From contig NZ_CP124862.1 of the NCBI RefSeq assembly GCF_030013905.1, forward strand, positions 1,925,051-1,989,050: a DNA stretch of 64,000 bases, read 5' to 3'. The notes beneath the pieces are model-generated. The model did no database searches. It was given only the letters and a program-made list of their open reading frames with translations, and was not told the origin of the DNA. This DNA comes from Petroclostridium sp. X23 (lineage in GTDB: Bacteria > Bacillota > Clostridia > SK-Y3). The position numbers were made by a program, and so were the translations under genes. Shown here one piece after another: positions 63,747 to 64,000 of this stretch; positions within the stretch are counted from its first letter, which is position 1, and each line of letters starts with the position of its first letter.

Positions 63747-64000
63747 CTATTTTTTATTTTCTTGATTTTTCATCATCAAATGAACTGCTGCTGTTTTGAA
63801 TGTTCTAGGCAATGCAAGGATATTGGGATTTTCTCCAACGTATCTTTTCGCATCCTTTAGTGCTTCTTCAAAAGTTGCTCTTGTTTTCATACCCATTCCT
63901 CTTGCATAACCCGGTTCCTGTGCTCCTACAATATATATAGCGGAGCAATGCTTCTCTGCGATATGTCCGCAAGAGATCATTGAAAAAGCATGGTACGGAT
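63747..64000 (-). CDS. LarA-like (DUF2088) protein, C-terminal part only
   Basis: The frame is open to the right edge; 83 residues plus stop are seen, starting upstream of any internal Met. The sequence SCGHIAEKHCSAIYIVG, then EPGYARGMGMKTRATFEEAL and ENPNILALPRTFKTAAVHLMM, fits the C-terminal domain of nickel-pincer-dependent LarA-family racemases/epimerases. It heads an operon with the hydroxyacid dehydrogenase and the TauE-type permease. The catalytic N-terminal half lies outside the window. Confidence 0.75.
   Translation of the reverse strand, partial: PYHAFSMISCGHIAEKHCSAIYIVGAQEPGYARGMGMKTRATFEEALKDAKRYVGENPNILALPRTFKTAAVHLMMKNQENKK

Noticed and set aside
1..64000. CRISPR arrays, rRNA or tRNA genes
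   Set aside because: No regularly spaced repeats and no recognisable rRNA or tRNA sequence were seen on reading the intergenic regions; no covariance search could be run.

Overview
The window is AT-rich with tightly packed operons, strong AGGAGG-type ribosome binding sites, several TTG/GTG starts and gene families typical of anaerobic Bacillota. These include XylFII/LytS/YesN-type sensing, BlaI/M56 pairs, TRAP and branched-chain-type ABC uptake, a LarA-like protein and hemerythrin. A clostridial anaerobe is the best guess; the species cannot be told. No rRNA, tRNA or CRISPR array was recognised.

Layout. 1-3291: a TetR-controlled ABC exporter (permease cut by the left edge). 3314-7765: a sugar-sensing three-component system (membrane-anchored periplasmic binding protein, sensor kinase, AraC-type response regulator) with an extra small protein that looks like a dead copy of the kinase dimerisation domain. 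7992-21064: carbohydrate catabolism. It has two class II aldolases, a DeoR regulator, an archaeal-type GAPDH/PGK pair, a truncated LarA, a PfkB kinase, a polyol-type dehydrogenase and a TRAP transporter whose dctP is split from dctQM by an IS4-family element with a clear 10-bp target duplication. 21372-24120: a BlaI/M56-peptidase signalling pair with a very strong operator but no penicillin-binding sensor. 24330-26531: a TPR/S41 peptidase protein. 26800-28107: a hemerythrin operon with a Crp/Fnr-like palindrome exactly at -41.5. 28497-30419: arginine decarboxylase.

30963-50531 is one very long minus-strand catabolic cluster. It contains two ArgH-superfamily lyases, a branched-chain-type ABC importer with a LivM-LivG fusion, two PEP-hydrolase-family TIM barrels, a Tm-1-like (UPF0261) protein, an NAD epimerase/dehydratase, an MFS carrier, a FadH-like FMN/FAD/4Fe-4S enzyme, triose-phosphate isomerase and a tandem nitrilase-fold protein with one dead domain. 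A divergent LysR gene (51064) is the likely regulator, and an IS110-family element sits in the middle. I find no described pathway that matches this gene set, so it is my main candidate for an undescribed system. An inferred reading is import of an N-substituted amino-acid-like compound, C-N lyase cleavage, then redox and hydrolase steps.

51964-64000: a decayed speA copy, a lipoprotein/DUF4870 pair, an orphan solute-binding lipoprotein with a membrane-bound LuxR regulator, an EamA transporter, and a FadR-type regulator next to an unusual ketol-acid-reductoisomerase-like gene. An HDOD protein, a TauE/SafE permease, a 3-hydroxyisobutyrate-dehydrogenase-family enzyme and a LarA-like C-terminus follow. 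The speA and EamA relics at 30765 and 52205 suggest an ancestral EamA-speA segment was duplicated and then reciprocally lost.
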